Below are positions 1 through 12,438 of a stretch of DNA of 64,000 nt, in pieces. The DNA comes from Echiichthys vipera. Its lineage: Eukaryota > Chordata > Actinopteri > Perciformes > Trachinidae. Made by a program: the position numbers and the translations under genes. How positions within the stretch are numbered: the stretch's first letter is position 1; each line of letters starts with the position of its first letter. The notes below the pieces were generated by a model. The model was given only the letters and a program-made list of their open reading frames with translations. It was not told the origin of the DNA and did no database searches. The stretch lies in assembly GCA_963691815.1 (NCBI GenBank), contig OY829667.1:9222321-9286320 (forward strand), read 5' to 3'.

Positions 1-937
1 CGCTAATAAGGTATCTACTGTTCTCTAGAGCCCATGCTAGACTTCCCTTTGTGATTGCCTGGCTATTCTTATAAATACCTGAACATAATAAGAGCCCAGG
101 CTGCAGGCGAGTGAGGACATCTAGTGCAGGAGACAATGTAGTTGGCTGCCCAACTGCTCATTAGTGAACAGGTCCAGTTATCCTGACAAGTTGGAGATGT
201 CTAACCTCATCCTAGCATAGCATAATTCTTGACATTTCTCAAGGCAGGCACAGTGGAGAGCCATGGGAGCCACTGAAAGCCATGAATATTTCACAAAAAA
301 CATCCCTGTGACTACTGCAATGTTCATGCTCTGTGCTCTCAATTTGTTCAGATATTTTTTTCACTGTTTTAGAAATTAGCTAACTGTAAGGAAATATTGA
401 GAAAAGTTTAATGAGTTCCACAAAACAGAAATTGGTTTGGAAAACAGAATCTACAAAAGGGGAAAAAAAAGCAAGACATAGAGACAGCCTATGAGCAGAA
501 AAATCCAGCACTGTTTCCTCTGTGACAACAATCGCATCTTGTTGTTCCCATCCTCCCCCATATTCTCTCCAGCCGTCAACTCGCATCTTTTTTGACAGTG
601 ATATACAGTTCCATGTGAGAGGGCCACTGTAAACACAAGAAAAATACCCTTGTCTCACCTAATTCGGTGTGAGGGTGACTGTTGCAGGTAGAACAGCGAG
701 TTGCAAAGTTAATGTGAGTATTACATAATAGGAAGTCATATATATTATGTGGAACAGACAGAGCAGGAAAAACAAATCTCCAAACCCATTGGCTTTTGGT
801 ATGACGACAGGACAATATTTCTGGGATTTTGGTGTAGCCAGCGGGTATCTGGGCCAAGATTTCCTTATCCGTGCCCCAGGTCCAATTACCAACTTAAGAC
901 CAAGTCCCCACCACAGCGATTTTTGTGGTTTATCCAA
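1..937. other. Upstream non-coding sequence, nothing recognised
   Basis: A/T-rich sequence with frames up to 148 codons (659-1105, minus) that have no family resemblance, no splice context and no biased codon use. I see no gene or clear repeat before the first mobile-element relic. Confidence 0.5.
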
Positions 938-1565
938 TACGGAAGTGCGAAAAATTGCAGAGTTGCAGGTTTCATAATACAACAATTTTCTCATTGACCC
1001 ACATGTTAAATTGGCCATTTTCACAGCATAATTAAACCTATTTAAGGCCTGGTACAAAAAAAACATTCTAGTCTGTATGTTTAGGTCATATTTCAATGAC
1101 ACCATGAGAGGGGTGAATTTTTTTGTACCAGGTTAGTTTTTATTTTTTTGGAAGTTAAAGTTTATGAATAATTAGGAGCGCAACCTCTTGAGTGACAGCT
1201 AGCCATTGGCTCTCACTTCGCCTCTGCGGTATACGTCAGCCAGATGGAAGTACCCCCCCATGTCCATAAACTGTATTAAAAAATGTACATAGCATACCCG
1301 TTGGGGTTCATTCTCTCAACTTGATCCAATCGTACTCACCTAGACTTTGATTCCGCCTCATTTCCTCTTACCAAAAAAAGGCACTGATGTGACCAGGAAG
1401 TCGCCATGGTGGGGGCTTGCCAACGTTACATCATTGCCCTTTTTTGATAAAAAGGAAATGAGGCGGAGTCAAAGTCCGACAAGATGGCGACTACCATAGG
1501 CGAGAACGATTAAGTTGAGAGAACAGATCTCGTTGTAGAGGCTACGTCCCTTTTTAATTTCTATG
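938..1565 (+). mobile_element. 'CCTGGTAC' family relic, copy 1
   Basis: It shares long blocks with the copies at 34471-34960 (opposite strand) and 37216-37585: TTTCTCATTGACCC, AATAATTAGG, CCTCTTGAGTGACAGC, CCAGATGGA, GAAATGAGGCGGAGTCAAAG and GAGAGAACAGA. It has no coding capacity. It carries an 85 bp palindromic-ended insert (1048-1132) and an inverted duplication of its 3' part (1311-1381 against 1437-1523). Confidence 0.8.
1048..1132. mobile_element. 85 bp mini-element with 14 bp inverted ends (CCTGGTACAAAAAA)
   Basis: The left end CCTGGTACAAAAAA is mirrored by TTTTTTGTACCAGG on the right. The interior TTAGGTCATATTTC... is shared with the segment at 34725-34809. The copy at 37216-37585 lacks nearly all of it, which suggests a separately mobile or excisable unit inside the larger repeat. 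Confidence 0.55.
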
Positions 1566-4500
1566 CTTGAGACGCGATAATGGAGTTGAGAAACGACGTC
1601 TTTAGAAACATTAAAAAAAATAAAAAATAAAAAGCTAAACAGTTGCAGACGATAGCCTTAGCAAGCAAGCTAAAGTTAGCCACCTAGCTGTAACTTGCTA
1701 CACTGCATGGATGTTGCATTGCTTGCTTTGTAATGTTAACTGATAAAGTCATGTTGCATGTGGCAAGCCAGACAGCAAAGCCCCGGAGGTCTGGATGAAT
1801 TTGCTGACGTTATCCACACAAGGCAGTATTTTTCTATGTCAGCTGGCTAGCAATTCAGCCACATTAGCTACAGTACCATCGTCAGCTAACATTAGCCAGC
1901 TAAAAATACAATATTTCACATGTGAGTGTTTTCTCTAGGATTATCACCAGTGGGGGAAAACGGTTTTATTGTACCACAGATTTTCATTTTTCAGAAACTC
2001 TCCACTTAGAGTTCATTGCCTGCTGGTGGGAGAAGACCTACTGATGGGTGCATTTCTCCCACTCAGTCTGGAAAGGCGTCAACAGACAGCTCATTATTTA
2101 TTTTTCCATTCAGAGGCCAAGAGATAAAATGGCTGCTGGTCTGACACTGATGTATGAGCATCTCATTGAGGGAAAATCAACTCTGCTGAGCCTCTGAATC
2201 TAAACCCAGGCTAATAGGCAAAAATCTAATCTAAAGTGATTAAAAACAAAATGAATAAAACCAGAGGGGAAAAAACAAACTGGCCTAACGCTGCATAAAC
2301 GCTAACTCAGGGGAGAGATGTCAGGAAAGAATGGGTGACGAGGAAAATGCATCAGATTTCACCCTCATTTGCTAATTGAGGAGATAATGTAAATCATTCT
2401 TAGAGTCAGTGGAATAAATGGCCCTTTAAAAATCAATGGGAGCTACAAAGCACCTACTTCTATGGTTGGAGTCCTGGAGGAGTGAATCAGCATCTCTGAG
2501 AAACGAATCACATCTTCTGGGGTTTGCTTTGCTTTGCCTGTAGCCTGGTAAGATTGAATGTTTTAATTGTGCTAAAGGTTAATAACAAATCCACAAGCAA
2601 GAAGTGGGACTTGGGGAGAGCTTCAGTTAGTTAGCATATCTTGTTATTAGCAGACACTTACTCACCAAGCAAGTTCGTTCATTATAAAATCCAAAGCTTG
2701 AAAGTTTTCTTGAGATTTTTTAGTATTTGGATTAATGGCCATTTTGGACAAAAATAAGGGAATAAGATCTGTCTAACAATAAAAACGCAATTTACCTTTA
2801 AGTGGAAGGCTGATGACAAAATCATTGGTAGATATAGACTTACTGTTCATAGAAAACACGATGCTTTCTTTTGCACTTTCGATTTTTTCTTTTTTAAATC
2901 AACAGAAAATCCAAATCGAATGTCGTTAAAAAGTCTTTGCTGTGATTTAGTTGGAGAGGGGAAGGGGAGGGGGAAACCCTTGATGAGAGAGTAGGAGGAA
3001 GGCTTCTGAAATCATTTAATCCTATACATCTACTTATCAAGCCACAGCAAAACTAGCCTTAATGGCTTGGCTGCGCTACGCAGGATATTATTTCATACAT
3101 GGGGGAATTAAATGAATGCATGGCAGAGTTCAGTCTTCGGGAGAAAAATAATGGGAATCCACTCAGCTTAAAATATTGGATTTGTTAATGAATGGAAGCA
3201 GTTAATCCAAAGCTTGTCTCTGAGAATTGTCTAAAGGAACAGGAGATGAAAAGAGGTTGGAAAGAAAAGGGAGGAGAAAGAGGTAATAAAGCAGAAGAGG
3301 AAATGCTATGTTTGCAACAAACACTGGGATTTCCTTGACATTACAACCAACGTCTGTCACAAGTGACACAAGTGGATGCCATGAAAGAATACACAACGGT
3401 TGTCAGACTCTTCCCAGTGGAGGGTTTAGATGAAGGTCACCCGTTGTTTCTCTAGCACTGTCATTATCTGACAGTGAGGGACAGATAAGGGGTCGCCGAT
3501 AATAAATGCTCCGCCATGATTGGAAATAATCTTGACAAGAGCCTCTCCAACAGTCCAGAAAAGTCCATCAATGAAACGGGATTGAGTATGGCATGATTTT
3601 GTCTGTGCCAGCCTCATCCCAGAAGGGCTGCAATTTCGAATGAATCTGCGAGCGGCACAGTCGAAGAGGTTTGATTTATGCAAGCGTGTTAACCACTAAT
3701 ACCTCTCAATGGGCAGAACACTTGTGCAACCTTTACCTCAGAGTGAAGAAATGAACAGTGTGATGTGTGGATGTTTCCACTTTAAAGCTCACTTTGAAGG
3801 CAGTCAGTTGAGGGGAGACATATTGGCTAATTTTCAAGAATCTGACTGAACTGATGCTGCCTTTAAGCGCTCCAGTACATTCGGATGTTTCGGTGACTTT
3901 GAAGTGCTGATTCATAGATAGTCATGCTGTACTTCCCAAAAATGTATTAAAAGGGTAACAACAGATCGTTCGTCCGGGTCCCATAAGCCCTTGCCTTCGC
4001 TGATTTAATTCAGGATTTTGTTAGGGTTAGGGCATCGGCCTATTTGCTGTGGAATGGATTTGTCGACAGACAATCCAGGACCCAGGGAGCGTCGGTACGC
4101 TCCCAGCCCTTTCACATTAAAACAGAGAAAGACATCTTTTAATCCAGTCCTTACAGTTTGTCTTACATAGTTTTGGAGAGGCTAAAAAACTAAAAGACAA
4201 CCTCTTAACTCTTTACACTATGGCTCTTATCAGTAAACTTACGGTTGGTTACAAAGCTATGACTGGACAGCAATAGGGTTTAGCTGAATTCCTACACTGC
4301 CCAAAATTCAGCACTTTGACCTCAGTCATTGTTTCATTTTAAATCAAATTCAGTTCTTGAGTACAAAGACAAATCAATAGAAAATGCGTAACTGTACAGA
4401 AACTTAGAGTTCGCACTTTATATTGTGCACTCGTTCAGTGAGCAAGTGTGTTATATGAACCACAGTGTGTTTATATGCACAACAGTAACCCGATAAATGG

Positions 4501-5504
4501 CCTTTTCCTGGTTAGGGGAAGATACACCATCTTGGTATCACACACGGATTCACAAGGTGAAAACCAAAACTAGCATCACTGGCTGGTAATTATTAGTGTG
4601 AGTATATAGTCCACACTGTATACTGTTAGTTTGCGGTATAAATTGGGTCACATTGTAAGATCCCAACATGGTCCATGAATCATTGTTTGATTTAATCAAA
4701 CCTACTTATTCTAATCACAGGCAAATCTACATAATTAAAGCTTTATCAACAACAGTGTGATGGATAGACAATGTTCCAGGAAAAACTGCTTACAGGGTGT
4801 GAGATGTAACGCCACATCAAGATTCTGTAGAGCCTGTCAGAAGTTTCTGAAGTGTTTGCAATCATTCATAAATCTTGTGTGAAGTGCCAATTCTGTATCT
4901 TCAATTGCATTAACTTTAGGTGGCTTTGGTTTTAGTCTAGACAAACCGCAGGAGGGGGATCATTAATCTGTGTTTGCTCTGTTCAAAACTGAAGGTCACA
5001 ATCAATACTTAATCTCATTGTGGCATACGCAAACCCTGGCGGGGTAAACTATAATCCTTGCTTTTGTGGCGGACTGTATGCAAACAAAATAGTTTAAGAA
5101 ACATGAGAAATGCTTTAGGTGTCTTGGAGGTCCAGTGCACCCAGGGCGAGGGAGATGACAGGGGCCAAAAACCCAATTGCAGCGAGTTAAGGGAAATGTG
5201 CTCGCGGTGCAGTCACCTTGGCGGTCTTTATGTGTCCTCCGGGGGCAATTTTGCAGAGAAACAAAAGAAGTGGAGCTGGAGCGGCCCCTGCCTCACAGTT
5301 GCTCACCTTTGACTGTCCTTCTACTCCTTTCGTGGGCTGCTAAGACAATAGCTGATGAGTAGCAGCTATGATGAATGAACACAGCTGTGCGTCATCAGAG
5401 GTCATTATCGAATCCATGAATACCTACTCAATAGTAGTGGCATTGCGTCTTTTAGACAAAAAAAACAATTCAGATAAGTTTGTGTGTTTGAGGACAAGTG
5501 ATCA
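1566..5504. other. Non-coding stretch, no gene seen
   Basis: No frame has coding character. Visible items are TAGC/GCTA-rich sequence at 1640-1910, a short hairpin at 4085-4104 (8 bp arms GGGAGCGT/ACGCTCCC, 4 base loop) preceded by TTAGGGTTAGGG at 4021-4032, and A/T-rich unique sequence elsewhere. The part around 2330-2450 looks like unique regulatory-type DNA but I cannot show conservation. Confidence 0.4.
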
Positions 5505-6170
5505 ATTAAAGCAATTCTTACCTTTCTGGCATTTTTACACTTTTCTTTGTCATCTTAAAATGCTTCTCATACGTGTACGGCACATTCAAATGTAAAAGAA
5601 ATCCACCAGGTGTTGAATCTCATCAATATTTAATTCTAATATAATATATTTCTGATAAAAGTCTGATCAATCATTTTATACAGTCTGAATAAAATTTGCC
5701 AAGCTTCCTGCCTGCCATCCGTCGCGGCGTCCCTTCAAGTTCCCTACCGCTGTCACTGCTTGCGAGTTGTATGCCTCTATGCAGATAGAGTGGTGTGTGA
5801 GAAAGATAGCACGGAACGGCGAAGAACTGATGCATCAAGAGGCAAAATGTGAGTCAGCATCGGCTCTGCTTCGCAGCGATGGCGGAGGCTAATGCAGCTT
5901 CATCCGGAGCTAAAAAGTGATGAGATGGTTGCGGAGTTTCAGTTATCAGTAACTATAGTCCTGTAATACCGTTATTTGTGCACAGAAGATTAGCATTAAC
6001 TTCACCGTTAGTGTAAACAAACCAGCCGTTTCACTCGCTGCTCACTTTCTCATCACACGGAGGAGGGAGGGTCAGGCAGGTTGAAGAGGGTGGGACTTTG
6101 GAGGGAGGCGGAGTTGTTCATGTTCAAAAAAGTGCTGTGCAACATGCCAGAAAGGTATGAATAGCTTTTA
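5505..6170 (+). mobile_element. Dispersed repeat shared with 14637-15200, copy 1
   Basis: Matches to the second copy begin at TTAAAGCAATT and include CTTTCTGGCATTTTTAC, CATCAATATT, TTTCTGATAAAAGTCTGA, CAATCATT, CATCCGTCGC, GGTCAGGCAGG and, near the end, ACATGCCAGAAA. The order is the same in both copies. A short frame at 5879 (M-A-E-A-N-A-A-S-S-G, then stop) lies inside and is not a gene. Probably a non-autonomous DNA transposon; the class is not determined. Confidence 0.75.
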
Positions 6171-6235
6171 AGGAACTTAGGTTTTTGCGCTCTGTAGTAC
6201 AGATTGCAATACTGTGAAAATGCAACAACGCACTA

Positions 6236-6410
6236 AAAAAACAACGAATTTAGCCAACAAAATGTGACGGTTAGGGTTAGGCATGAAAGACTCTTGGTCA
6301 GGATTAGAAAAAAGGATGTGGATTGGTTTAGTACGGACAGGAATTGAAACGCGCTCCCCTGGCTTAAAGTCCTGCGTTTTAGGCGTATGGATTTGTACGT
6401 TATTTTGTCT
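6236..6410 (-). mobile_element. Repeat relic shared with 20370-20960 and 39160-39430
   Basis: Read on the minus strand it contains CATGCCTAACCCTAACCGTC, then TTTTGTTGGCTAAA, and CCAATCCACATCC, as does the copy at 39160-39430 in the same order. No coding potential. Confidence 0.75.
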
Positions 6411-6699
6411 GTCAAAGCACTTTGTAAACTTCTGTTTTTAAAGGTGTTATATAAATAGAGTTATTATTATTGTTAAAAATGTGAAATGGTGAATGTGTTA
6501 GCAAACAATTAGCATTGATTTGGTGTCTGCTTCTGGCCAATATTCACTGTCCACTCCTAAGGGAAATTTAGCTCATTAGCAGCTAAATGTTAACAGCATG
6601 ATGTAGCGCACATCAGAACGTGTGGCTAGAATCAGCTGGAAACAATGCTGATGAGGGCGGTGAGAGTGAACCAAAATGGGCCAAAAAAACAATACAATC

Positions 6700-6840
6700 A
6701 TTCAGTCATCTCCTGGCTGCAATGACGATGCAGAGAGCGCTAATTCGGAAGAACTTGAAATGCTGGCCAATCAGAGCGGACTGGGCTTTTTTGTGAGGGG
6801 GAGGGGTGATTAAGGAGACAGAGGGCTGTTTTTTGTTAAA
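6700..6840 (+). mobile_element. Divergent fragment of the element at 43484-43962
   Basis: Shared blocks in the same order are CTGCAATGACG/CTACAATGACG, CAGAGA, CTGGCCAATCAGAGCGGACT (compare CTGACCAATCAGAGCAGACT) and a following GTTTTTGAGAG-like segment. Confidence 0.55.
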
Positions 6841-7547
6841 AACATGGCCAGTCAATCACGGAGATTATTGTTTCTTGTCATCGGTGAGTTAACGCTCTCT
6901 GCTCCCACTCTGTCATTATCATTCATTTAGTTTTAGGATCTCTCTGGAGCTGTTTCATATTGCATTTAATGCATAAAGGAAGACCCCATCAAAGCACAAA
7001 TGAAACACAATGAAATTGACTTTGCATGTCTTTTCCTCCTTCCCTCTGTCTGTCTCTCTGTCGCAGGCCTCGGTGCTGACATTGCACCGCTGTCAGCATC
7101 TGCTGGTAAATAACACAGACTAACTGACAACACCCAATGCAGATTAACGCCAAACTGTGAGCAAGCCTGAGCAGCACTTTGCATGTATAGCAATTTTAAG
7201 CAGGAGAGCAGCATGTTGAAGTGGACATAATAAGATGAATTTGACCAGTCCCATTCTCCTGGTCTTAACAAGGTAACTCAACCGCTCACAGAGACATCCT
7301 CTCTCTGCATCTTCCAGATTCAGCCTCAGACACACACTCAACATGCATACATATTGACCTTCACCTCATTAGACAGACAGAGACATGACGCACAGCATTT
7401 TTTGACGCTTTACTCATATAGAAAAACGAATCATCTGCGCATGCGTTTCAATAAAAATGCTTTGTTTTAAACATGAGCACGCCCTGTTTCATACACGACT
7501 TTAAATCCAATTAAAATGTGTGATGCAGGAGAAGTGTCACCCATGCA

Positions 7548-7549
<2 letters not shown>

Positions 7550-7599
<50 letters not shown>
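7550..7599. repeat. (AC)n microsatellite
   Basis: About 25 uninterrupted AC units on the + strand. Confidence 0.97.
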
Positions 7600-7600
<1 letters not shown>

Positions 7601-9254
7601 GTGCACACAGTTAATGAGCCACTGTGAAACCAGTGAGAGTATGCCCCTGCTCCCTCTCTGAGCATTAATGCATTTCCTGCTCTCCTGCTTCATGCGTCAA
7701 AGGATTACAGTCTCATTTGGAGTTAGCGTTTTTTTTTCCTGTGTGCCTCTGTCAGGGGACTGACTGTCTAAGCCACGCTGCAATAAAATGTTAATCTTGA
7801 GAAGTTGGGTTTTTTTTTCTGCTTTTCACATTGCGGTTTTAAAAATATTTTCCTGCTCTTAATGTGTGAAACATTTTCCTACTGGGGGTAAGATAAATTC
7901 CTTTCGGGGCATTTTGAAAATTAAAGAGTCAATTAACGGATAAGTGACTCTTGAAATCAGCCTAAATAAGAGATCAGACAGTTCAATGGGGATTGAGCTC
8001 TCTTCTTTTTTTTTCTTTTTCTTTTTACAAATAGCCAAAGACATTTACAAAATAATTTCTAACAAGATATATTTTCTGGTAGTGCAGCAATCTACAGTTG
8101 CAGGGTACAGACACAAAAACACAAACAACATTAAACCCCTCCTTTCTTCCTTCCTGTCACCTTGACTGCGCTTATCTATTTCCCTCTCTCTAGATTCACC
8201 TCTTTCTCTCTCTCTCTCACCCACAGTTATTATTGACTCTTTGATGTCTGGCTATTCTTGCCGCCTTTTAAAAGAAATGGATCATTTTTGGTCCAAAAGC
8301 GTGACGGAGCACTGCATCGTACAACCACCCTCCAAGACGTTATACAAAGTACACATTCACACGCCGCCACTCTTCTAAACAAGTTGTCGAGAGAAAATGA
8401 GAGAAAAGTGATGCGCTGGTGAAAGCAATGAGCCGAGGGGAAGGGAGGGAGAGAGTGTGAAAGATGGTGAAAAAAACGTGTGTGTAGAGAATAAAGGCGA
8501 GGTGACATATTTACAAGGAGTGAAGGAGCATTCATACATTTATAGCAGACTTATTTCTGTGTGCTTTCTATACGCTCTTTTTCATTTTCCCCCTATTATC
8601 AGAAGTTCATTCACCTCTCCCTCTTTTTTCCTTACCTTTCCTCCCCATTTTGCTGGCTAGTCTTTGGAGATCGTTCTTTTGGTCAGACAGTTTTGGTAAT
8701 ACAGCACTTAGTCCTTATTGAGGAGGTTATTCATCTTTAATTCTTCTTAATCATGCTGCAAGTTAGTCCTGCAGAATGCCGTCACACTTTTTACAAGTAA
8801 GAAATAGAATAGAAATAGAGACAATTGTGTTTTATTTTGAAATCTACACACTAAAGATGTTCCCTTTAAATATTAATGCCGTAACTTCTATAAGAATTTG
8901 AGGTGCTTCATTCACAACAAATAACAAGAGCTCATTTGTGACATCATCCATGATGATGATGATGATGATGATGATGATTATGATAGCAGTAATGTGCGGT
9001 TTAAAACTCTAGAAAATATGTAGCGAGTTGGCCTTGGGTTGAGATTATTTTCATGAATAATCTTAACTAGAAAGGTTAGACAAAGCAAGTTTATTTAGAG
9101 GTGGTGGTGATGAAAATGTTTCCACAGAATGTCACAGTATCTTGGTTTTCTTTGTGCCTGATTAGATCCTTTTAGGGTGGGACAACTGACACCTTTGTGT
9201 TGTCATTGGCTATGCTCTATTTTGACTTCTGGTTACATGGCAAAGGCTTATCTA
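7600..9254. other. Non-coding stretch with low-complexity tracts
   Basis: Contains T-rich and CT-rich low-complexity tracts (8005-8027, 8160-8225) and an (ATG)n run. No frame has coding character and no transposon is recognised. Confidence 0.4.
8950..8980. repeat. (ATG)n trinucleotide repeat
   Basis: About ten ATG/TGA-phase units in an otherwise unique A/T-rich region; no open frame of interest runs through it. Confidence 0.95.
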
Positions 9255-9513
9255 CCAGCACAGACTCATCTCATCTCATCTCATCTTCAACCGCTTATCC
9301 GGGTTCGGGTCGCGGGGGCAGCAGCTTTAGCAGGGGAACCCCAAACTTTCCTTTCCCGGGCCACATTAACCAGCTCTAACTGGGGGATCCCGAGGCGTTT
9401 TCAGGCCAGTGTGGAGATATAATCTCTCCACCTAGTCCTGGGTCTTCCCCGAGGCCTCCTCCCAGCTGGACGTGCCTGGAACACCTCCCTAGGGAGGCGC
9501 CCAGCACAGACTC
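9255..9513 (-). mobile_element. 5'-truncated LINE 3' end (L2/Rex-type) with target-site duplication
   Basis: The 13 bp CCAGCACAGACTC occurs exactly at 9255-9267 and 9501-9513, a target-site duplication. The 233 bp between ends, on the minus strand, in a (GATGA)n tail. Just before it is a frame reading R-R-P-R-G-R-P-R-T-R-W-R-D-Y-I-S, then K-R-L-G-I-P-Q, the C-terminal tail of the reverse-transcriptase protein of a fish non-LTR retrotransposon. An in-frame stop breaks it. The clade within L2/Rex/CR1-like elements is not certain. Confidence 0.88.
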
Positions 9514-10035
9514 CAAGAGGTAAATAACCAAAACTTTTTTTACACTCCTTTTTTTTAATGGGTCAAACTTATGTCTATACAATCAACAAACCAAGGTTAA
9601 TATACCCGCTTCTGACCTCATCACTTCATTAAACGGCCACAATCGGGTGTTCACATCCACGCATGCATGGCAACGGAATAAGCGTATTTCCCAAATTGCT
9701 GTCCCAGCATATGAGGCGTGAAGTCTCTTGTCTCATTATCAAACTGCAGCAGGTAGCAGATATGCTATAAATGTATTTAGATATTTACATTTAGATTATG
9801 GATATTTATTTTCCCCACGAAGTTTTAAAGTATAAGCACACAGTACAATTTTGTTCAGATTGATCGTTTAGTCTGTTTATCAAACAAATCCAATGCCTTT
9901 TGCAAATACAACAAATTATGAATGCAAACACAGCTAGTAATAAATAAACTATGCTAATTTGTTCGCGCCAAAGACGCCTACCGAGTGTTTTATGCTTTCT
10001 GCAAATGATGCAAGACTCCATGCTGGTTTACACCC

Positions 10036-10038
<3 letters not shown>

Positions 10039-10066
<28 letters not shown>
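10039..10066. repeat. (CA)n microsatellite
   Basis: About 14 CA units. Confidence 0.95.
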
Positions 10067-10070
<4 letters not shown>

Positions 10071-10306
10071 AAAATCACCATGGTGAGACAGAATTGACTG
10101 CGCTGAATCCCCAGGCCTCTTCACCGAAATGCAACAAGACAAAGTCCTCGCCTCATGAATACTGACACACACACACGCGCGATTTACACAGTACACACAC
10201 ATCTACTCACACAAGGAGAGGGATTCCCCAGACACACATAAATAGACATTTACACACACATTGCACAAACAGCACACACAAAGTTGCATGCTTTTACTTA
10301 CACACT

Positions 10307-10308
<2 letters not shown>

Positions 10309-10359
<51 letters not shown>
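10309..10359. repeat. (AC)n microsatellite
   Basis: About 25 uninterrupted AC units. Confidence 0.97.
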
Positions 10360-10360
<1 letters not shown>

Positions 10361-11049
10361 CTGACCACAACATGCAAGCATCTGAGGAGATTTATTAACA
10401 GCAGTAGACAGGAGGGGAAAAATCTGCCTTGCTAAAGGGACTAATGACCTCATCTGTGGCCAGGAGCCGACATGACTGATAACATCCAAGCACACACAGA
10501 CACACACACTGCTGGAGGCTTGTCCTTTCCTGCCCTCTCCAACACTGTTCTCACTGTGTTGTTAGGGTTTAATTTTACACCATGCTACATTGCACCCTGA
10601 TTAGCAGTGAGCTGCACCTTCCACAGACTTAAAAAAAAATATCTGAGAAGTGTGTACACTATACCTGTTTTGGTACTGAGTTGAGCTGGAACTGGTGCAA
10701 TAGGGCTCTATCACATACAACAAATAACCCAAAATACATGGCTTCATCACACACAGCTTTCATTTTCACACACACAACACTGCACAGAAACACCTCAACC
10801 TCACAGGATGAAGAAAAAGAGGGAGATAGATGGAGATGTAAGAAACAGATCAAAAGATGGATTGACATTTCAAGAGAGAGAGAGATGAAAAGCAGATTAT
10901 CTCTCCTCCGACTGGTTACATTTCTACCTGTTCCCTCTCTCGGTCCCACTGTTGCTTTCTGCAGAATGGCTCTTGTGTTGTGTTACGATGGTTGTGATTG
11001 CCAGCATTTGTTTGCATGACATAAGCCCTTGTAACAGTTCTGAGTATAG

Positions 11050-11625
11050 CTGACTGATGATGATAACATATATACCAGTAATTATACTCAACCGGTGCAC
11101 TGCCTGTTCAGAGAGTGTCGCGGATTGCTGTTTGCAGCGTTCAAGAACCGCTCATCCAATTGACATTACGCTGGACACCGCACTTCCTTGGGTCCTCAAC
11201 AATACACCTGCCAAATGTGAAGTCGATTGGATGAAAATTTCTTGAGATATGTGACAAACAGACACCAGATATCACTTCTTTTATAGTTAGATGATGCTGC
11301 TTCAGGGCATCATATTGGCCAAATGGCACCAAATTTGCCATGTCCACTTAGCCATCACATGTGGTTGCAATAGCAGAAATTGTTCAGGAGATGACAAGAG
11401 GCGAGGTGGATATATTTGTTTAGAACCACAGAATCCAGGAAAGAATTAATTTTAGAGAGTTGCAGTTCAAAAGTGACAGACAAAATGTTGCATTTATAGC
11501 GCCACCATCTGGCCAAATTGCACCAAAGCACAGAGTCGCCAGCAATATACCCGCCAAGTGTTATGTATATCGGATGTACGGTTCTTGAGATGTGCGAATG
11601 ACAAACATTATTAGATTTTGAGTTC
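11050..11625. mobile_element. Non-autonomous repeat with 'gcgccaccatctggcc' motifs
   Basis: The sequence has internal near-duplicates: CTCAACAATACACCTGCCAA at 11193 resembles CAGCAATATACCCGCCAAGT at 11540, each followed by GATTGGATGA/TCGGATGTACGG and TTCTTGAGATATGTG/TTCTTGAGATGTGCG plus GACAAACA. The ends mirror each other: CTGTTCAGAGAG at 11107 against CTCTGAACAGG at 11631. I recognise this as a common fish repeat type of uncertain class. Confidence 0.6.
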
Positions 11626-12438
11626 CCCTCTCTGAACAGGCCCAGCTAGTTAACTCGTGGAGCAGACAAGTAGTGTACTTTTTAGTGCAACCTTTCCTCC
11701 TTCCACACCATTAGAGAAGCAAGATATGTGTTCTGTCTACCTGCCTCTAAGGTGGCTTCTCTGTGTGCATGAATGTGTGTGTTTCTACAGCACAACAATT
11801 CTTAAAGTGGATTTTCAACTAATAGCCCTCAACTTACTTCTCTCCACCCTCTGGCTATTTTCTCTCCAATTTCCACTGTTCCAGCACGCTGTCCAGCCTC
11901 ATGCTGTTTCCTGGATATTTCTCCATGTTTTGTTGTTTTTTTCCCCCTCATTTTTATGTGTGCCTGATCCATTAGCAGCCCTATAGCGTAAAGCACCACA
12001 AGCTCAGCTCTCCAGGATTGGCTGGAAGAGATATCCATTTCTAGATGTAAATAAATCTGTTACTTCCCTGACAGCACAATTCATTAGCTCTCGCAGCAAT
12101 CTGCCTGTTCACGCAGAGTGCTTTGACGCAGTGGCAAGTGTGTGTGCAGCAAAAGAAAGAGAGGGGGGAGTGTTAGAAAAATGTGTCAGTTTGCTCTTTG
12201 GAGGTTTGGGTGTGATTACAGTAGGGGTATGCTCTCAGAGGACAGAGCAGCATGTTAACAGGGGTAAACAGAGAGTAATTGCTGTATTCTGCCCATTCTG
12301 TTACCTTGTTGCTTGCTTTATTTGCTTATTATTAATTTAATTTAATTATTTTATTCCATCTCAGACTGGTTTCCGTGGAGTTGCTCTCTGGAGACATTAT
12401 GTAACAACTCAGTTTAAAACATACACGTGTACCTGTCA

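Larger units (their letters stand above)
9514..11049. other. Non-coding stretch, microsatellites only
   Basis: Two (CA)n tracts (10039-10066 and 10309-10359) and a CA-rich stretch between them. A short match to a common fish repeat end (GGAATAAGCGTATTTCCCAA at 9674) is present. No gene seen. Confidence 0.4.

Noticed and set aside
659..1105. 148-codon minus-strand frame
   Set aside because: It runs into the transposon relic at 938 and shows no domain or codon bias.
4021..4032. TTAGGGTTAGGG as an interstitial telomere repeat
   Set aside because: Only two units; similar GGTTAGGG strings occur inside dispersed repeats (for example 6271-6279).
5879..5920. Short frame M-A-E-A-N-A-A-S-S-G after a purine-poor context
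   Set aside because: Stops after 13 codons, has no donor site nearby and lies within a dispersed repeat.
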